Source of the DNA: UBA10649 sp965278965
GTDB taxonomy: Bacteria > Actinomycetota > Actinomycetes > S36-B12
DNA: 64,000 nt
Direction: 5' to 3'
Assembly: GCA_965278965.1 (NCBI GenBank)
Contig: OZ257127.1
Location: 2,418,001-2,482,000, forward strand
How positions within the stretch are numbered: position 1 is the stretch's first letter; every line of letters begins with the position of its first letter. Under the pieces are notes generated by a model, which worked only from the letters and a program-made list of their open reading frames with translations, did not search any database and had not been told where the DNA came from. Positions 49,285-59,162 of this stretch are shown in pieces. A program made the position numbers and the translations under genes.

Positions 49285-51420
49285 ATGGGTGACGGCGGGC
49301 GCGGGCCGCAGCTCGTCGAACCGACGCGGGTGCGCCAGCCCTGGCGCGAGCTTGGCTATGCGGCCGTCGCGGCCCTGGCGAGCGTCATCGTCGCCGGCTG
49401 GCGGGTCGGCGCACCGGGCGCCCTGTGGGACCTGTGGGGTCGCTTCGACCTGACGACCACCTACGCCGGCGCCCGCACCCTCTTGACGAACCCGTGGATC
49501 TCGCCCAACCACGACCTCGGGTTCCCGTTCGGCCAGGACCTGGCGAACTTCCCGTCACCGGACCTGCTCAACCTCGCGGCGCTCAAGGGCCTCGTGGTCG
49601 CAGTGTCGGACCCGCTCGTCGCGTCGAACCTGTTCCTCCTGCTGTCCTTCGGCGTCATCGTCGTGACGGCGTTCGGGCTGTTCCGGCTCGTCGGCGTCGC
49701 GCGTCCGCTGGCTGCGGTGCTGGCGTTCTCCCTGAGCCTCGTGCCCTGGCACTTCGACCGGTTCACCCACGCGTTCCTCGCGAACTACTCGACGGTGGCC
49801 GTCGGCCTCGTTCTCGTCGTCGCCGTCCTGTCCTGGAACCTCGCGCTCGGTGGCGAGCCGCGGGCGAAGGGACGCACCCTCCTGCTGTGCCTGGCTCTTG
49901 CGACCTACGTCGGGCTCACGGGCACGTACTACGCGATCTTCATCACGATCCTCGCGCTCGTCGGCCTGGCTTTCCAGGTACTGCTCGGCCGTCGCGGCCG
50001 CTCCCTCATCGGCGCGGTCTGGTTCGCCGCGCTGCCGTCGGTCATCACGTTCGCGGCCGCGTACCTCTACAAGGTCACTGCGATCACGGGTGCATCGACG
50101 GCGTACGGGCGCGTGTCGTACGAGTCGCAGCTCTACGGGGGCGATCTGTTCACCCTTGTCCGCACGTCGGGCCTGTGGAGCTCGGCGTACCCGATCCCGC
50201 TGCTGGAGACCGTGCCGAACGTCGCGAGCTCGCTCGAGGCTGACGCGCGCAACTCGACGATCGGCCTTGTTGCGGTCGTGGCGACGTTCGTCGTGTGCGG
50301 GCTCGTGCTGGCTGCCAACGGGCTCGCGCGCCGCCACCGTGTGGTGGCCGGGCTCGGCTACTGGCCCTGGCTGTTCATGGTCGCGTTGCTGTTCTTCGTC
50401 GTCGGCGGCTTCGGCCAGGCGTTCTCGGTGTTCCTCGGCTACCAGATCCGCTCGTGGGGCCGACTGTCGATCGTCCTGCTGATGATCGCGTACCTCGTCC
50501 TCGGGCTCCTCCTGACGTCGTGGTGGCGCCGGTCGCGGCGTCCGCGGGCCGTCTTGGTGGGGGCGGCCGTCGTCATCGCCGCTGTCACCGTGCTTGACGT
50601 CGCCTCGATGGGCGCCCCATTCGACCGGGCCGTCGCCCAGCAGTCCGCCGACGAGCTGCGCGCGTACGGCAGCACGCTCGACGCGGCCCTGACCGACGGC
50701 TGCGGGGTGCTGACCGTGCCCGCCTACCAGTTCCCCGAGGGCGTGCCGGAGGACGGCACGATCGTCTACGACCCCTTGCTGCCGTACCTGTTCGCCGACA
50801 ACCCGCGTTGGAGCTACGGCGGAGTGCGCGGCAACCACGCCGGCGAGTGGCAGATGACGGCGGTCTCGCGCGACGTACCCACGATGGTCGCCCAGGCCGA
50901 CGCCGCGGGCTTCTGCGCGCTGCAGGTCGACACCCGGGCCTTCACCCCCGAGGACAACCCGGTCGACGCGCTGACCGCGATCCTCGGCGCGCCGGTGGCC
51001 ACCTCCTCCAGTGGCCGGTGGGTCACGTTCTCCCTCGACGGTGCCGATCCCGGGACGTGGACCCGTGACTACGTCCTTGACCCTGCCCTCGTCGACTTCT
51101 CGTTCGGGTTCGGTCCCCAGACGACGAGCGGCTCGCGACAGTCGGCCGCACTCATCGCCACCGACGGCCTGCTCGTCGTCACGAACCCCAGGACGACCGA
51201 CGTCACCGGGACCGTCGAGGTCGACGTGGACACGGCGACGTGCCCGGCCGGAACCACGGTGCGCCTGTCGACTCCCGATGCGACGACGACGGTGACCGGA
51301 GACGGGACCGCGTCGCTGGCGGTTTCGGTGCCGGCCGACGGGCTGACCGCTGTGCACGTGGACGCATCCGCTGACTGTGGTGCCGTGCTCGTCAACCCGC
51401 GACTGGTGCCGTCGGGCTGA
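49285..51420 (+). CDS. Polytopic membrane protein, GT-C glycosyltransferase-like
   Basis: A 711-residue protein with about 10-11 membrane helices (residues 25-440) and a C-terminal extracytoplasmic domain of about 260 residues. The first large loop (WGRFDLTTTYAGARTL, then NHDLGFPFGQDLANFP) has Asp residues placed like the catalytic loop of GT-C enzymes that use polyprenyl-linked sugars. Close family not recognised. It has a TACGTT box at 49249 and GGGAGC before the ATG, so it is transcribed separately from the thiamine operon. Confidence 0.75.
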   Translation: MGDGGRGPQLVEPTRVRQPWRELGYAAVAALASVIVAGWRVGAPGALWDLWGRFDLTTTYAGARTLLTNPWISPNHDLGFPFGQDLANFPSPDLLNLAALKGLVVAVSDPLVASNLFLLLSFGVIVVTAFGLFRLVGVARPLAAVLAFSLSLVPWHFDRFTHAFLANYSTVAVGLVLVVAVLSWNLALGGEPRAKGRTLLLCLALATYVGLTGTYYAIFITILALVGLAFQVLLGRRGRSLIGAVWFAALPSVITFAAAYLYKVTAITGASTAYGRVSYESQLYGGDLFTLVRTSGLWSSAYPIPLLETVPNVASSLEADARNSTIGLVAVVATFVVCGLVLAANGLARRHRVVAGLGYWPWLFMVALLFFVVGGFGQAFSVFLGYQIRSWGRLSIVLLMIAYLVLGLLLTSWWRRSRRPRAVLVGAAVVIAAVTVLDVASMGAPFDRAVAQQSADELRAYGSTLDAALTDGCGVLTVPAYQFPEGVPEDGTIVYDPLLPYLFADNPRWSYGGVRGNHAGEWQMTAVSRDVPTMVAQADAAGFCALQVDTRAFTPEDNPVDALTAILGAPVATSSSGRWVTFSLDGADPGTWTRDYVLDPALVDFSFGFGPQTTSGSRQSAALIATDGLLVVTNPRTTDVTGTVEVDVDTATCPAGTTVRLSTPDATTTVTGDGTASLAVSVPADGLTAVHVDASADCGAVLVNPRLVPSG

Positions 51421-51541
51421 CGCCGGAGCGGGCCTCGGGATCTAGCCCGTCGATGTCCGATGGCCCCTTCCACCGGGGGTCCGTCGCCGCTAGCGTCGGG
51501 CCAGCGGGCTCGCTGGGTCCCCGCAGACCTTGGAGGAACAC

Positions 51542-52996
51542 ATGCGCGTGTCGCCGCTCGCCCGTCGATCCCTCGCCGTCGCCGCGGCGTCGGCGATCGC
51601 CCTCGCGGCTGCCCCGGCGGCGTTCGCCGCCGACGGCAAGTGGACGCAGCTGTCCAACTTCAGCAACGCCAACAAGTACCCCGCGATGTCGAGCATCGAC
51701 GAGCCGACCATCGCCCGCTTCGGTGGCAACGTGCAGGTCCTCTGGTCGGCCGACACCTCATCGTCGGCGCAGTCGTACTGGACCGCGCAGCTCGACGGCG
51801 CGGGCAAGGTGACGATGCCAGCCGCGGTCGCGTTCGGCGGCTGGTCGGCCCTCGCGCACAACCCTGCGCTGATCTCACTCGGCGGCCAGCGGTTCCTGGG
51901 CTTCAACGGCCTGCAGTCGACGACGACCGGCGCTCCGTACACCTCGGGCGCGGAGTACTACGCGACCTCGGGCGACGGGAAGTCGTGGTCGCTCGGGCCT
52001 GGTTCGCTGTCGTCCACGCGGTCGGCATACGCGTCCTACAGCAACGACGTCGTCGACAACGCGGGCACGCCGGTGTGGATCGGCAGTGCCAGCAGCACGA
52101 CGGGCATCAACTGGCACGTCGGGATCAGCCCGACCGATCCGGCACCCGACGGCTCCGACGGCGAGTTCCGGCTCGACGGGTGCTGCGGGTACTCAGGCGC
52201 GGGTGCACGTGACGCATCGACGGGCGCCGTATGGGCGGCGTTCTACAGCAACAGCAGCGCTTCTAGCGAGCAGGGCATCCAGGCGGGGCAGATCGTGCCC
52301 TTCGCCGGCGGATTCACGCAGGCACCCGGCTCGGTCACGATCCAGGACGGCGCCGCCAGCTCCCTTCCCCCGGACCAGCGCGTCGCGATGGCCGCCCGGG
52401 TAGGGGGAGGCGTGTATGTCGCGTACTCGATGGGCTACCCGAACGTGAAGTCGATCCGCATCTGGCAGGTCGGCACGGGCAACACCCTCGATATCCCCGG
52501 CTCGGCGAACGCGGAGGCCGTCTCGCTCGCCGCTGGTCCCGACGGCCGGCTGTGGGTCACGTGGAGCGCGAAGGACAAGATCAAGGCCGTGCACACGAAC
52601 GCATCCGTGACGAAGGTCGGGGCCGTCGGGTCGTGGGGTGCACCGAAGGGCACCGCCACGATCTGGAGCACCACGACGAGCGCGGAGGCCGGTGGCCTTG
52701 ATGTCGCCATCAGCTCGGAGGCCAGGAGCGCTGTCAACGTCTGGCACACGCACCTGACGCGCACGCTGTCGGTGAACGGCCCGGCGACCGCGGGTCGCGG
52801 GTCGTCCGTGACCTTCACCGTGAGCGACGCGGGCGACCCGGTCGCCGGAGCACGGGTGACGTTCGGCGGACGGTCGGCGACGACGAATGCCCAGGGCAAG
52901 GCGACGCTGCGCGCGCCGGGCGGCACCGGTGGCGCCGGCGTGCGGGCGGCGAAGTCGGGCTACAACACCGGTGCCAGTGGCGTCCGCGTGAAGTAG
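51542..52996 (+). CDS. Secreted beta-propeller-like protein with Ig-like C-terminus
   Basis: A 484-residue protein: signal peptide (1-31, AAPAAFAAD), a repetitive beta-rich domain to about residue 400 with an Asp-box (SGDGKSW) typical of sialidase-type propellers, and a C-terminal Ig-like/Big-type domain (VNGPATAGRGSSVTFTV to the end). No catalytic sialidase arginines were identified. Role unknown. GGAGGA is 7 nt before the ATG, and a TAGCGT box lies about 50 nt upstream. Confidence 0.8.
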   Translation: MRVSPLARRSLAVAAASAIALAAAPAAFAADGKWTQLSNFSNANKYPAMSSIDEPTIARFGGNVQVLWSADTSSSAQSYWTAQLDGAGKVTMPAAVAFGGWSALAHNPALISLGGQRFLGFNGLQSTTTGAPYTSGAEYYATSGDGKSWSLGPGSLSSTRSAYASYSNDVVDNAGTPVWIGSASSTTGINWHVGISPTDPAPDGSDGEFRLDGCCGYSGAGARDASTGAVWAAFYSNSSASSEQGIQAGQIVPFAGGFTQAPGSVTIQDGAASSLPPDQRVAMAARVGGGVYVAYSMGYPNVKSIRIWQVGTGNTLDIPGSANAEAVSLAAGPDGRLWVTWSAKDKIKAVHTNASVTKVGAVGSWGAPKGTATIWSTTTSAEAGGLDVAISSEARSAVNVWHTHLTRTLSVNGPATAGRGSSVTFTVSDAGDPVAGARVTFGGRSATTNAQGKATLRAPGGTGGAGVRAAKSGYNTGASGVRVK

Positions 52997-53103
52997 CCGG
53001 CGGACCTTACGCAGGCTTTACCCCTGCTGGACCGGGATCTTCCCCGGCTGCTCCTACCGTCGGCTCACGCGCACGTCGCGCGACCGACGACCCAGGAGCA
53101 CCG

Positions 53104-53700
53104 ATGACCCGAGCCTCGAACCGATCCCGCAACCGCCTCCCGCTGGGCATGGCGATCGCCTGCACGACGGTCGGCGTCGCCGCCGCCGCGCTCCTGCTGA
53201 GCACGCCGGCTCTCGCCCGGCACGGCGCCGACGACGGGGCGTCCTCGTCGTCGTCCTCGTCGGCCGCGCCCTCGGCGACCTCGTCCCAGACACCGTCGCC
53301 GTCGGCGTCCGACGATGACCACGGCCGCAACTCGGGGTCTGGCCACAGTGAGGACAGCAACGACGACGGGCCTAGCCACGACGTGAACGACGACCACGGT
53401 GGCGCGTCCGGTCAGGCCTCCCTGAGCGACGGGCCCAGCCACGACGTGAACGACGACCACGGTGGCGCGTCAGGGCACGACTCGGCCAGCGACCTGGTCG
53501 ACGACCACGGTCGCCACGGCGACGACCACGACGACGACGGCATCCTCGACCCCCGTGACCGCGACATCGATGGCGACGGCATCCGTAACCACCGCGACCG
53601 CGACATCGATGGTGACGGGATCCGCAACCAGCGCGACCAGGACATCGACGGCGACGGCATCGCCAACCGGCTCGATCCGACCCCGCGGGGCCGGCGCTAA
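53104..53700 (+). CDS. Secreted Asp/His-rich calcium-binding repeat protein
   Basis: A 198-residue protein: signal peptide (12-38), Ser-rich stretch, then acidic repeats. Two 21-residue tandem repeats contain SHDVNDDHGGASG, and three C-terminal repeats of the type RDIDGDGIRN match thrombospondin type-3/DxDxDG calcium loops. It should bind Ca2+ or other metals outside the cell. No anchor is present. Function unknown. AGGAGC lies before the ATG. Confidence 0.8.
   Translation: MTRASNRSRNRLPLGMAIACTTVGVAAAALLLSTPALARHGADDGASSSSSSSAAPSATSSQTPSPSASDDDHGRNSGSGHSEDSNDDGPSHDVNDDHGGASGQASLSDGPSHDVNDDHGGASGHDSASDLVDDHGRHGDDHDDDGILDPRDRDIDGDGIRNHRDRDIDGDGIRNQRDQDIDGDGIANRLDPTPRGRR
53365..53490 (+). repeat. 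63-bp tandem repeat inside the acidic secreted protein gene
   Basis: Two copies starting at 53365 and 53428 encode 21 residues each and are nearly identical at the DNA level, indicating recent duplication. Confidence 0.75.
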
Positions 53701-53739
53701 GAACCGGGCGCCGCTGGCCGGCGTTGCTAGGGTTCCGCG

Positions 53740-55809
53740 GTGACCGAGTCCGCAATCGCCGCCCCACGCAACGCCGGCCGGGTCCTCACCGGACCCTGGC
53801 GGCTCATGGGCGCCAGCGCGCTCATGCTGTTCGTGCAGCTCGCGCTCATCCGCTGGGCCGGCGCGAACCTGGTCCACCTCTCGTACTTCTCCAACCTCAT
53901 CCTGCTGGCGTCGTTCCTCGGCATCGGCCTCGGCTTCCTGAGGTCGAGGCGCCCACGCGACCTGGGCCGCTTCGCACCGGTCGCGCTCCTCGTCCTGGTC
54001 CTGTTCATCACGTTCTTCCCGGCGAAGATCGAGGGCTCCTCGAGCAGCCTGATCTTCTTCACGGAGGTGCGGCCCACCGGCGCACCCACGTGGGTGTCGC
54101 TGCCGCTCGTCTTCGTCGTCGTCGCAGTCACGATGACTCTGCTCGGTGAGATCACCGGCCGGGCGTTCCGGGAGTTCACCGCACTGACCGCGTACCGGTG
54201 GGACATCATCGGCTCGATCCTGGGCACGCTCTCCTTCACGATCATCTCGTTCCTACGTGCTCCGTCCTGGGTGTGGCCGGTCGTCACCCTCGTCATCGTC
54301 TGGGCGCTGTATGGGTTCGCGCTGCCGTGGGTGTCTCGCATCGCGATGGTCGTGATCATCGGCGCCCTTGCGTTCGAGTCGTTGAGCGCCGGTGTCTCCT
54401 GGTCGCCGTACTACAAGGTGCACACGGAGGCCTACAACGTCGGTACGCCGCAGGAGTTCACGACGATCCAGGTCAACGGCATCCCGCACCAGAACGTCCT
54501 CGACATCAACGAGCGCCTCAAGTTCGAGCCCGTCTACGGGCGGCCGTACGAGCGCGACCCCGAGAACCCGCTGAACAACGTCCTGATCGTCGGCGCCGGC
54601 ACGGGCTCGGACGTCGCCCTCGCCCTGCAGCACGGAGCCAAGCACGTCGATGCGGTGGAGATCGACCCGCGGATCATGCAGATCGGCGAGCAGATCAACC
54701 CGAACCATCCGTATGACGATCCGCGCGTCACCGTCCACATCAACGACGGGCGTGCATTCCTGTCCGGCACCGACACGAAGTACGACCTCATCTTGTTCGC
54801 GCTGCCGGACTCGCTGACGCTCGTGTCGGGAGCCAGCCAGCTCCGGCTTGAGTCGTACCTGTTCACGCAGGAGTCGCTCGCCGCGGCGCGCGACCATCTG
54901 ACCGACGACGGCGTGTTCGCGATGTACAACTACTACCGCGAGGACTGGCTCATCAACCGGTTGGCCGGCACGGTCGACGAGGTCTACGGGCACGCGCCGT
55001 GCATCGACACGTTCCAGCGGTACGCCGCGCTCGCGGCGATCACCGTCGGCAAGAGCGAGGGCACGGTCGAGTGCGCGCCCGGCACGTTGTGGAACAGGGC
55101 CTCGATCGTCGCGGCCGGTGGCGAGGTTCCGGTGCCGGCCGTGGACGACCGCCCCTTCCTCTACCTGAAGGACCGCTCGATCCCCGAGCTCTACCTCATC
55201 GTCATCGCCTTGATCCTGGGCATCTCGGCGCTCGGCATCCGCGTGTTCGGCGGCCCGTTCCGCGGGATGCGCGGCTACGGCGACCTCTTCTTCATGGGCG
55301 CGGCGTTCCTGCTCCTGGAGACCAAGTCGATCACGACGTTCGCGCTCCTGTTCGGGACCACGTGGCTGGTGAACGCGCTCGTATTCACCGGCGTCCTCCT
55401 GGCCGTCCTGCTGGCGATCGAGGTGACCCGCCGGCTTCGAAAACCGCTTCCGCGCCCGCTCATCGTCACCGGTGTGTTCGTCTCGCTCGGTGTCGCGTTC
55501 CTCGTACCGAACGCGGCGCTGCTGACTCTGCCGGTGCCGCTGCGGCTCCTGTGCGCGACCGTCCTGGCCTTCGCGCCGGTGTTCTTTGCGAACCTGTTGT
55601 TCACCTCCCGTTTCAAGGACGCGGCGAACCCGACGTCCGCTTTCGCCGCCAACTTGTTCGGGGCGATGGTCGGCGGGTGCCTGGAGTACCTGTCGCTCGT
55701 CACGGGGTACCGGATGCTGCTCGTGGTCGCCGCCGTCCTCTACCTCGCGGCGATCCTCGTCGGGCAGCGGCAGATGCGACGGCAGGCCTCGACCGAGCTC
55801 CTCACGTAG
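53740..55809 (+). CDS. Membrane protein with spermidine-synthase-like domain
   Basis: A 689-residue protein: about six N-terminal membrane helices (20-225), a SpeE-fold Rossmann domain (240-470) and about six C-terminal helices (475-670). The SAM-type loop is VLIVGAGTGSDVALAL and the ribose acid is in VEIDPRI. The catalytic DSTDP-type motif of aminopropyltransferases is not present (FALPDSLTL instead), so polyamine synthesis is uncertain. Such fusions are widespread and uncharacterised. A TAGGGT box (53728-53733) 6 nt before the GTG gives a leaderless mRNA. Confidence 0.85.
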   Translation: MTESAIAAPRNAGRVLTGPWRLMGASALMLFVQLALIRWAGANLVHLSYFSNLILLASFLGIGLGFLRSRRPRDLGRFAPVALLVLVLFITFFPAKIEGSSSSLIFFTEVRPTGAPTWVSLPLVFVVVAVTMTLLGEITGRAFREFTALTAYRWDIIGSILGTLSFTIISFLRAPSWVWPVVTLVIVWALYGFALPWVSRIAMVVIIGALAFESLSAGVSWSPYYKVHTEAYNVGTPQEFTTIQVNGIPHQNVLDINERLKFEPVYGRPYERDPENPLNNVLIVGAGTGSDVALALQHGAKHVDAVEIDPRIMQIGEQINPNHPYDDPRVTVHINDGRAFLSGTDTKYDLILFALPDSLTLVSGASQLRLESYLFTQESLAAARDHLTDDGVFAMYNYYREDWLINRLAGTVDEVYGHAPCIDTFQRYAALAAITVGKSEGTVECAPGTLWNRASIVAAGGEVPVPAVDDRPFLYLKDRSIPELYLIVIALILGISALGIRVFGGPFRGMRGYGDLFFMGAAFLLLETKSITTFALLFGTTWLVNALVFTGVLLAVLLAIEVTRRLRKPLPRPLIVTGVFVSLGVAFLVPNAALLTLPVPLRLLCATVLAFAPVFFANLLFTSRFKDAANPTSAFAANLFGAMVGGCLEYLSLVTGYRMLLVVAAVLYLAAILVGQRQMRRQASTELLT

Positions 55810-55930
55810 CCGTATCCGGATAGGGCCAGGACTCGCACGCGGCGCGCGGCCTCGCGTGAGGTATATAGGCGTTTCACGCTTGTAGCCTTTGCGTGTCGCG
55901 CGGGGGTGGGGACTGGAGAGGGGCCGCCTG

Positions 55931-58240
55931 ATGATGGCTGGTCGGCTCTCAGCCATGCCCCGGCCCGAGCGCGCGATTCAACTGCTGGGCTGGGCGGTGT
56001 GGGCGGTCCTCGTCGTCGGCGGCATCTCGGCGTACCTGGCGGCCCCGCCGGACAGCAGTGACGTCGACCAGCCGGTGCTGCTCGTCACCATGGCGGCGTT
56101 CTTCGGCCTGAACGTCGCGCGCATGGTCATCGCGGCGTGGTACTGGCCGGCCCGTCGGCTGCCGATCGTGACGCTGATCGCGGGCATCGTGCTGTGGGCG
56201 ACCGGCTCGACGATCCTCAACGCCGCTGTACCGGCCTCGGCCACCGACTTCCCGGCGCCCGGCGAGTGGTTCTTCCTCGCCTCGTACGTCGCCATCGCCG
56301 CGTTCCTCGTCCTGGATGCGGCACCTCGACGTGGCAGTGCCGAGACCGCCTGGCTCGACGCCGCGATCGTGGTCGGCAGCACCGCGGCCCTCGCCGGTGG
56401 TCTCCTGGTCACCCCGTTCGCGAACAACTTCCCCGAGGGCGGCATCGCCCTCCTCGTCGCGATCCTCTACCCGCTGATCGACCTCGTGCTTGCGCTGATC
56501 GTCGTGGGGCAGTGGGCGCTGTCGTCCCGCGAGTGGTCTCGGCGCACGCTGTACCTCATCCTGGGCTTCGTCGCGATGGCCGTCGCGGACTCGAGCCTGG
56601 TTCTCAACCTGGCGAGCGGGACGTACGGGTTCACGATCTACCTGGACCTGCTGTGGGGCGTCGCGTTCACGCTGATCGTCATGGGCGCGTGCAGCCAGCG
56701 GCCACCGCAGCTGGCGATGGCCCGCCGGCTGCCGTCCGGCTTCCTCGTCGCGTCCTTCCTCGTGGCGATCACGGTCCTGCTGCTTCGTCCTGACGGCCTC
56801 CTCGGGTGGGCGATCGCAATCCCGGCGGCGGTCACGCTCGTGGCGACCGGCGCACGCCTGGTCATCGCCCTGCGTGAGTCCCGGCGCGCGGCAGAGGCGT
56901 TCCAGATGGCGCAGACCGACGACCTCACGGGCCTGCCGAACCGCCGAGCCGTCATCACCGAGCTGGACAAGGGCATCGCGGCCGAGCGTCCGATGGGCCT
57001 GATGCTCCTGGACCTCGACGGGTTCAAGGAGGTCAATGACACGCTCGGCCACAGCGCGGGCGACACACTTCTCGAGCTCGTCGCGTTGAGGATGCGCGAC
57101 GCGCTTCCGGCAGAGATCATGCTGGCGCGCATCGGCGGCGACGAGTTCGCGATGGTCCTGCCCAACGACGACGAGCTCGACCTCCTCGAGCAGGCTCAGG
57201 CCGTCCGGCAGACCCTGCTCGCGCCGGCGAAGGTCGACGGCATGGACCTGGCGATGCACGCGTCTCTCGGCATCACGATTCGAGAACGGGGCGACTCCCG
57301 GGCGGCCGACCTGCTGCGCCGCGCCGACGTCGCGATGTACGAGGCGAAGGTCACGCGCTCGGGCGCCCAGCTCTACGACGCCCAGCGCGACGAGTTCAGC
57401 CGCCAGCGGCTACGCATGGGCGAGGAGCTGCGCCGGGCCATCGCCAAGGACCAGATCATCACCTGGTACCAGCCGAAGGTCGACGCGGTCACGCAGATGA
57501 CGATCGGCGTCGAGGCGCTCATCCGCTGGCAGCACCCCGAGCGCGGCATGATCCCGCCGATGGCCTTCCTGTCCGTGGCCAGGCGCGCCGGACTCATGCA
57601 GGAGCTGTCCGAGGTCGTCGCCCGGCAGGCCGTGGACCGCGCGCGGCACTGGCAGCGGCTCGGCCTGGACCTCAACGTCGCGATCAACCTCGCGCCGCCG
57701 GAACTACTCGGCGGCAAGCTGCTGCCGTTCCTCTACGACCTCATCGACGAGGCGGAGATCGCCGCGCACGTCGTGACGATCGAGGTCACGGAGGACACGT
57801 TCCTCGCCGATCCCGAGCGTGCCCGCGACGTCCTCCTGGACGTGCGTCGGCACGGGCTGAAGACGTCGATCGACGACTACGGCACGGGCTTCTCGTCGTT
57901 GGCGTACCTGCGTGACCTGCCGGTCACCGAGCTCAAGATGGACCGCTCGTTCGTCTCGACCGTCACGACGGACGAGCGCAGCCGGCTGATCGTCGCATCG
58001 ACGATCGACATGGCCCACGCGCTCGACCTCCGGGTCGTCGCGGAGGGAGTCGAGAACGCTGCGGTCACCGCGGAGGTCATCGCTCTAGGCGTCGACGTCC
58101 TCCAGGGTTATCACCTGGCTGCGCCAATGCCCGCCGAGCAGATCGACCACTGGGTCGAGCAGTGGAACGAGCAGTCGATGATCGCCCGATCATCGCCGGT
58201 GACCCGGCCAGGCGACTGGCGCGACTCCTCGGCGTCGTAG
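55931..58240 (+). CDS. Membrane GGDEF-EAL protein (c-di-GMP turnover)
   Basis: A 769-residue protein with about eight or more N-terminal membrane helices (10-320), a GGDEF domain with intact RIGGDEFAMV near residue 402, and an EAL domain with intact EALIRW near 528, plus SIDDYGTGFSSLAYL and VAEGVEN. Both halves keep their catalytic motifs, so it could make and degrade c-di-GMP. The membrane part is a likely sensor. The ATG at 55931 is preceded by GGAGAGGGG; a TAGCCT box is at 55883-55888. It converges on the LuxI-like gene. Confidence 0.92.
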   Translation: MMAGRLSAMPRPERAIQLLGWAVWAVLVVGGISAYLAAPPDSSDVDQPVLLVTMAAFFGLNVARMVIAAWYWPARRLPIVTLIAGIVLWATGSTILNAAVPASATDFPAPGEWFFLASYVAIAAFLVLDAAPRRGSAETAWLDAAIVVGSTAALAGGLLVTPFANNFPEGGIALLVAILYPLIDLVLALIVVGQWALSSREWSRRTLYLILGFVAMAVADSSLVLNLASGTYGFTIYLDLLWGVAFTLIVMGACSQRPPQLAMARRLPSGFLVASFLVAITVLLLRPDGLLGWAIAIPAAVTLVATGARLVIALRESRRAAEAFQMAQTDDLTGLPNRRAVITELDKGIAAERPMGLMLLDLDGFKEVNDTLGHSAGDTLLELVALRMRDALPAEIMLARIGGDEFAMVLPNDDELDLLEQAQAVRQTLLAPAKVDGMDLAMHASLGITIRERGDSRAADLLRRADVAMYEAKVTRSGAQLYDAQRDEFSRQRLRMGEELRRAIAKDQIITWYQPKVDAVTQMTIGVEALIRWQHPERGMIPPMAFLSVARRAGLMQELSEVVARQAVDRARHWQRLGLDLNVAINLAPPELLGGKLLPFLYDLIDEAEIAAHVVTIEVTEDTFLADPERARDVLLDVRRHGLKTSIDDYGTGFSSLAYLRDLPVTELKMDRSFVSTVTTDERSRLIVASTIDMAHALDLRVVAEGVENAAVTAEVIALGVDVLQGYHLAAPMPAEQIDHWVEQWNEQSMIARSSPVTRPGDWRDSSAS

Positions 58241-58253
58241 CGACCGCGAGCGC

Positions 58254-58985
58254 TCAGGCGGCCGCGACGGGGACGAGAGCCGGGCGCTCGATGGCCGGTG
58301 CAGGCGCCGCAGGCTTGAGCGCGAACTCCTCCTCGCCGGGCACGACGACACCGTCGAGGCCGATGCCCAACGTCATCAGGCGGTAGGCGTCCGGGTTGGT
58401 CCGGCGCTGGATGTCGACCATCGTCGACGGGTGGCCGTAGACCGGCGTGCTGGCCGGTGAGCCGAGGTACTCACCGGTCGAGGTTCCGGGCAGGCCCGGC
58501 ATGATCCAGTCGACCGACGTGAGCAGGCGGCGGACGTTGTCGTCGAGGATCGCGGTGACGGAGCCGACCTCGTTGACGCGGGTCGACACGACCAGCGCGT
58601 GGTACAGCGAGATCGCGACCTTCATCTGGCTGCCGCGACGGTCGCGCCGGACGCCGAGGGTCGCGATGTCCCAGGTGTCGGCCGGGTCGACACCGACGGC
58701 AGCGCCCGATCGGCGGCCGTCGACCTGCCACGGCGACCGGCTCAGGTCGTTGAGGGTCTTGATGCCCGCCGGGCCGGGGGTGATCAGCCGGCAGGCCCCG
58801 ACGACGTAGCCGGAGGAGTCCGAGACCGCCATGAAGACTGACTGGTCATTGTATGGTCCGTACTCGTCCTGGAGCTGCTGCCGAGTGTTGCCGAACGCCT
58901 GGAGGAACACGTCCTCCTCGCACTGGCGTGCGGCGTCAAGCAAGGCGCCGCGAACGTCGAAATGCAAGTACAGCAGGTCGTCCAT
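58254..58985 (-). CDS. LuxI/FeeM-like GNAT-fold acyltransferase
   Basis: A 243-residue protein. Its core aligns by eye with autoinducer synthases: an acidic loop before MAVSDSSGYVVGACRLITPG (cited in part), corresponding to the strand with the conserved Arg in LuxI, and DTWDIATLGVRRDRRGSQ, corresponding to the E-L-S-R-F-A region. LuxI enzymes join an acyl chain to S-adenosylmethionine; FeeM-type relatives acylate amino acids. Which applies is unknown. GGAGGA is 7 nt before the ATG. It follows a SpeD-like gene on the same strand. Confidence 0.72.
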   Translation of the reverse strand: MDDLLYLHFDVRGALLDAARQCEEDVFLQAFGNTRQQLQDEYGPYNDQSVFMAVSDSSGYVVGACRLITPGPAGIKTLNDLSRSPWQVDGRRSGAAVGVDPADTWDIATLGVRRDRRGSQMKVAISLYHALVVSTRVNEVGSVTAILDDNVRRLLTSVDWIMPGLPGTSTGEYLGSPASTPVYGHPSTMVDIQRRTNPDAYRLMTLGIGLDGVVVPGEEEFALKPAAPAPAIERPALVPVAAA

Positions 58986-59033
58986 GTCGCATCCTCCTCG
59001 AGTGGATGTGGCCGTCTCGGCGGCTTAATCCGG

Positions 59034-59061
59034 ACCATATGAGGAAGTTGCGATCGTGCAA
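59034..59061 (-). promoter_or_regulatory. Promoter of the LuxI-like gene
   Basis: On the minus strand TTGCAC (59061-59056), 16 nt, TATGGT (59039-59034). The leader would be about 40 nt and include GGAGGA. The gap to the SpeD-like gene is 177 nt, so the LuxI-like gene can be expressed alone. Confidence 0.5.
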
Positions 59062-59162
59062 ACGCCTAGCGGCGCAAGGGCTGTTCGGTCATTGTGACCA
59101 CCGGCCGGAATGACATCCGCGTAACCACACGCGGGCGGCGAGACCGGCGGACGGCGAGTCGA

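Noticed and set aside
53740..55809. A true polyamine biosynthesis spermidine synthase
   Set aside because: The aminopropyltransferase DSTDP-type motif is missing and the domain is buried between membrane helices.
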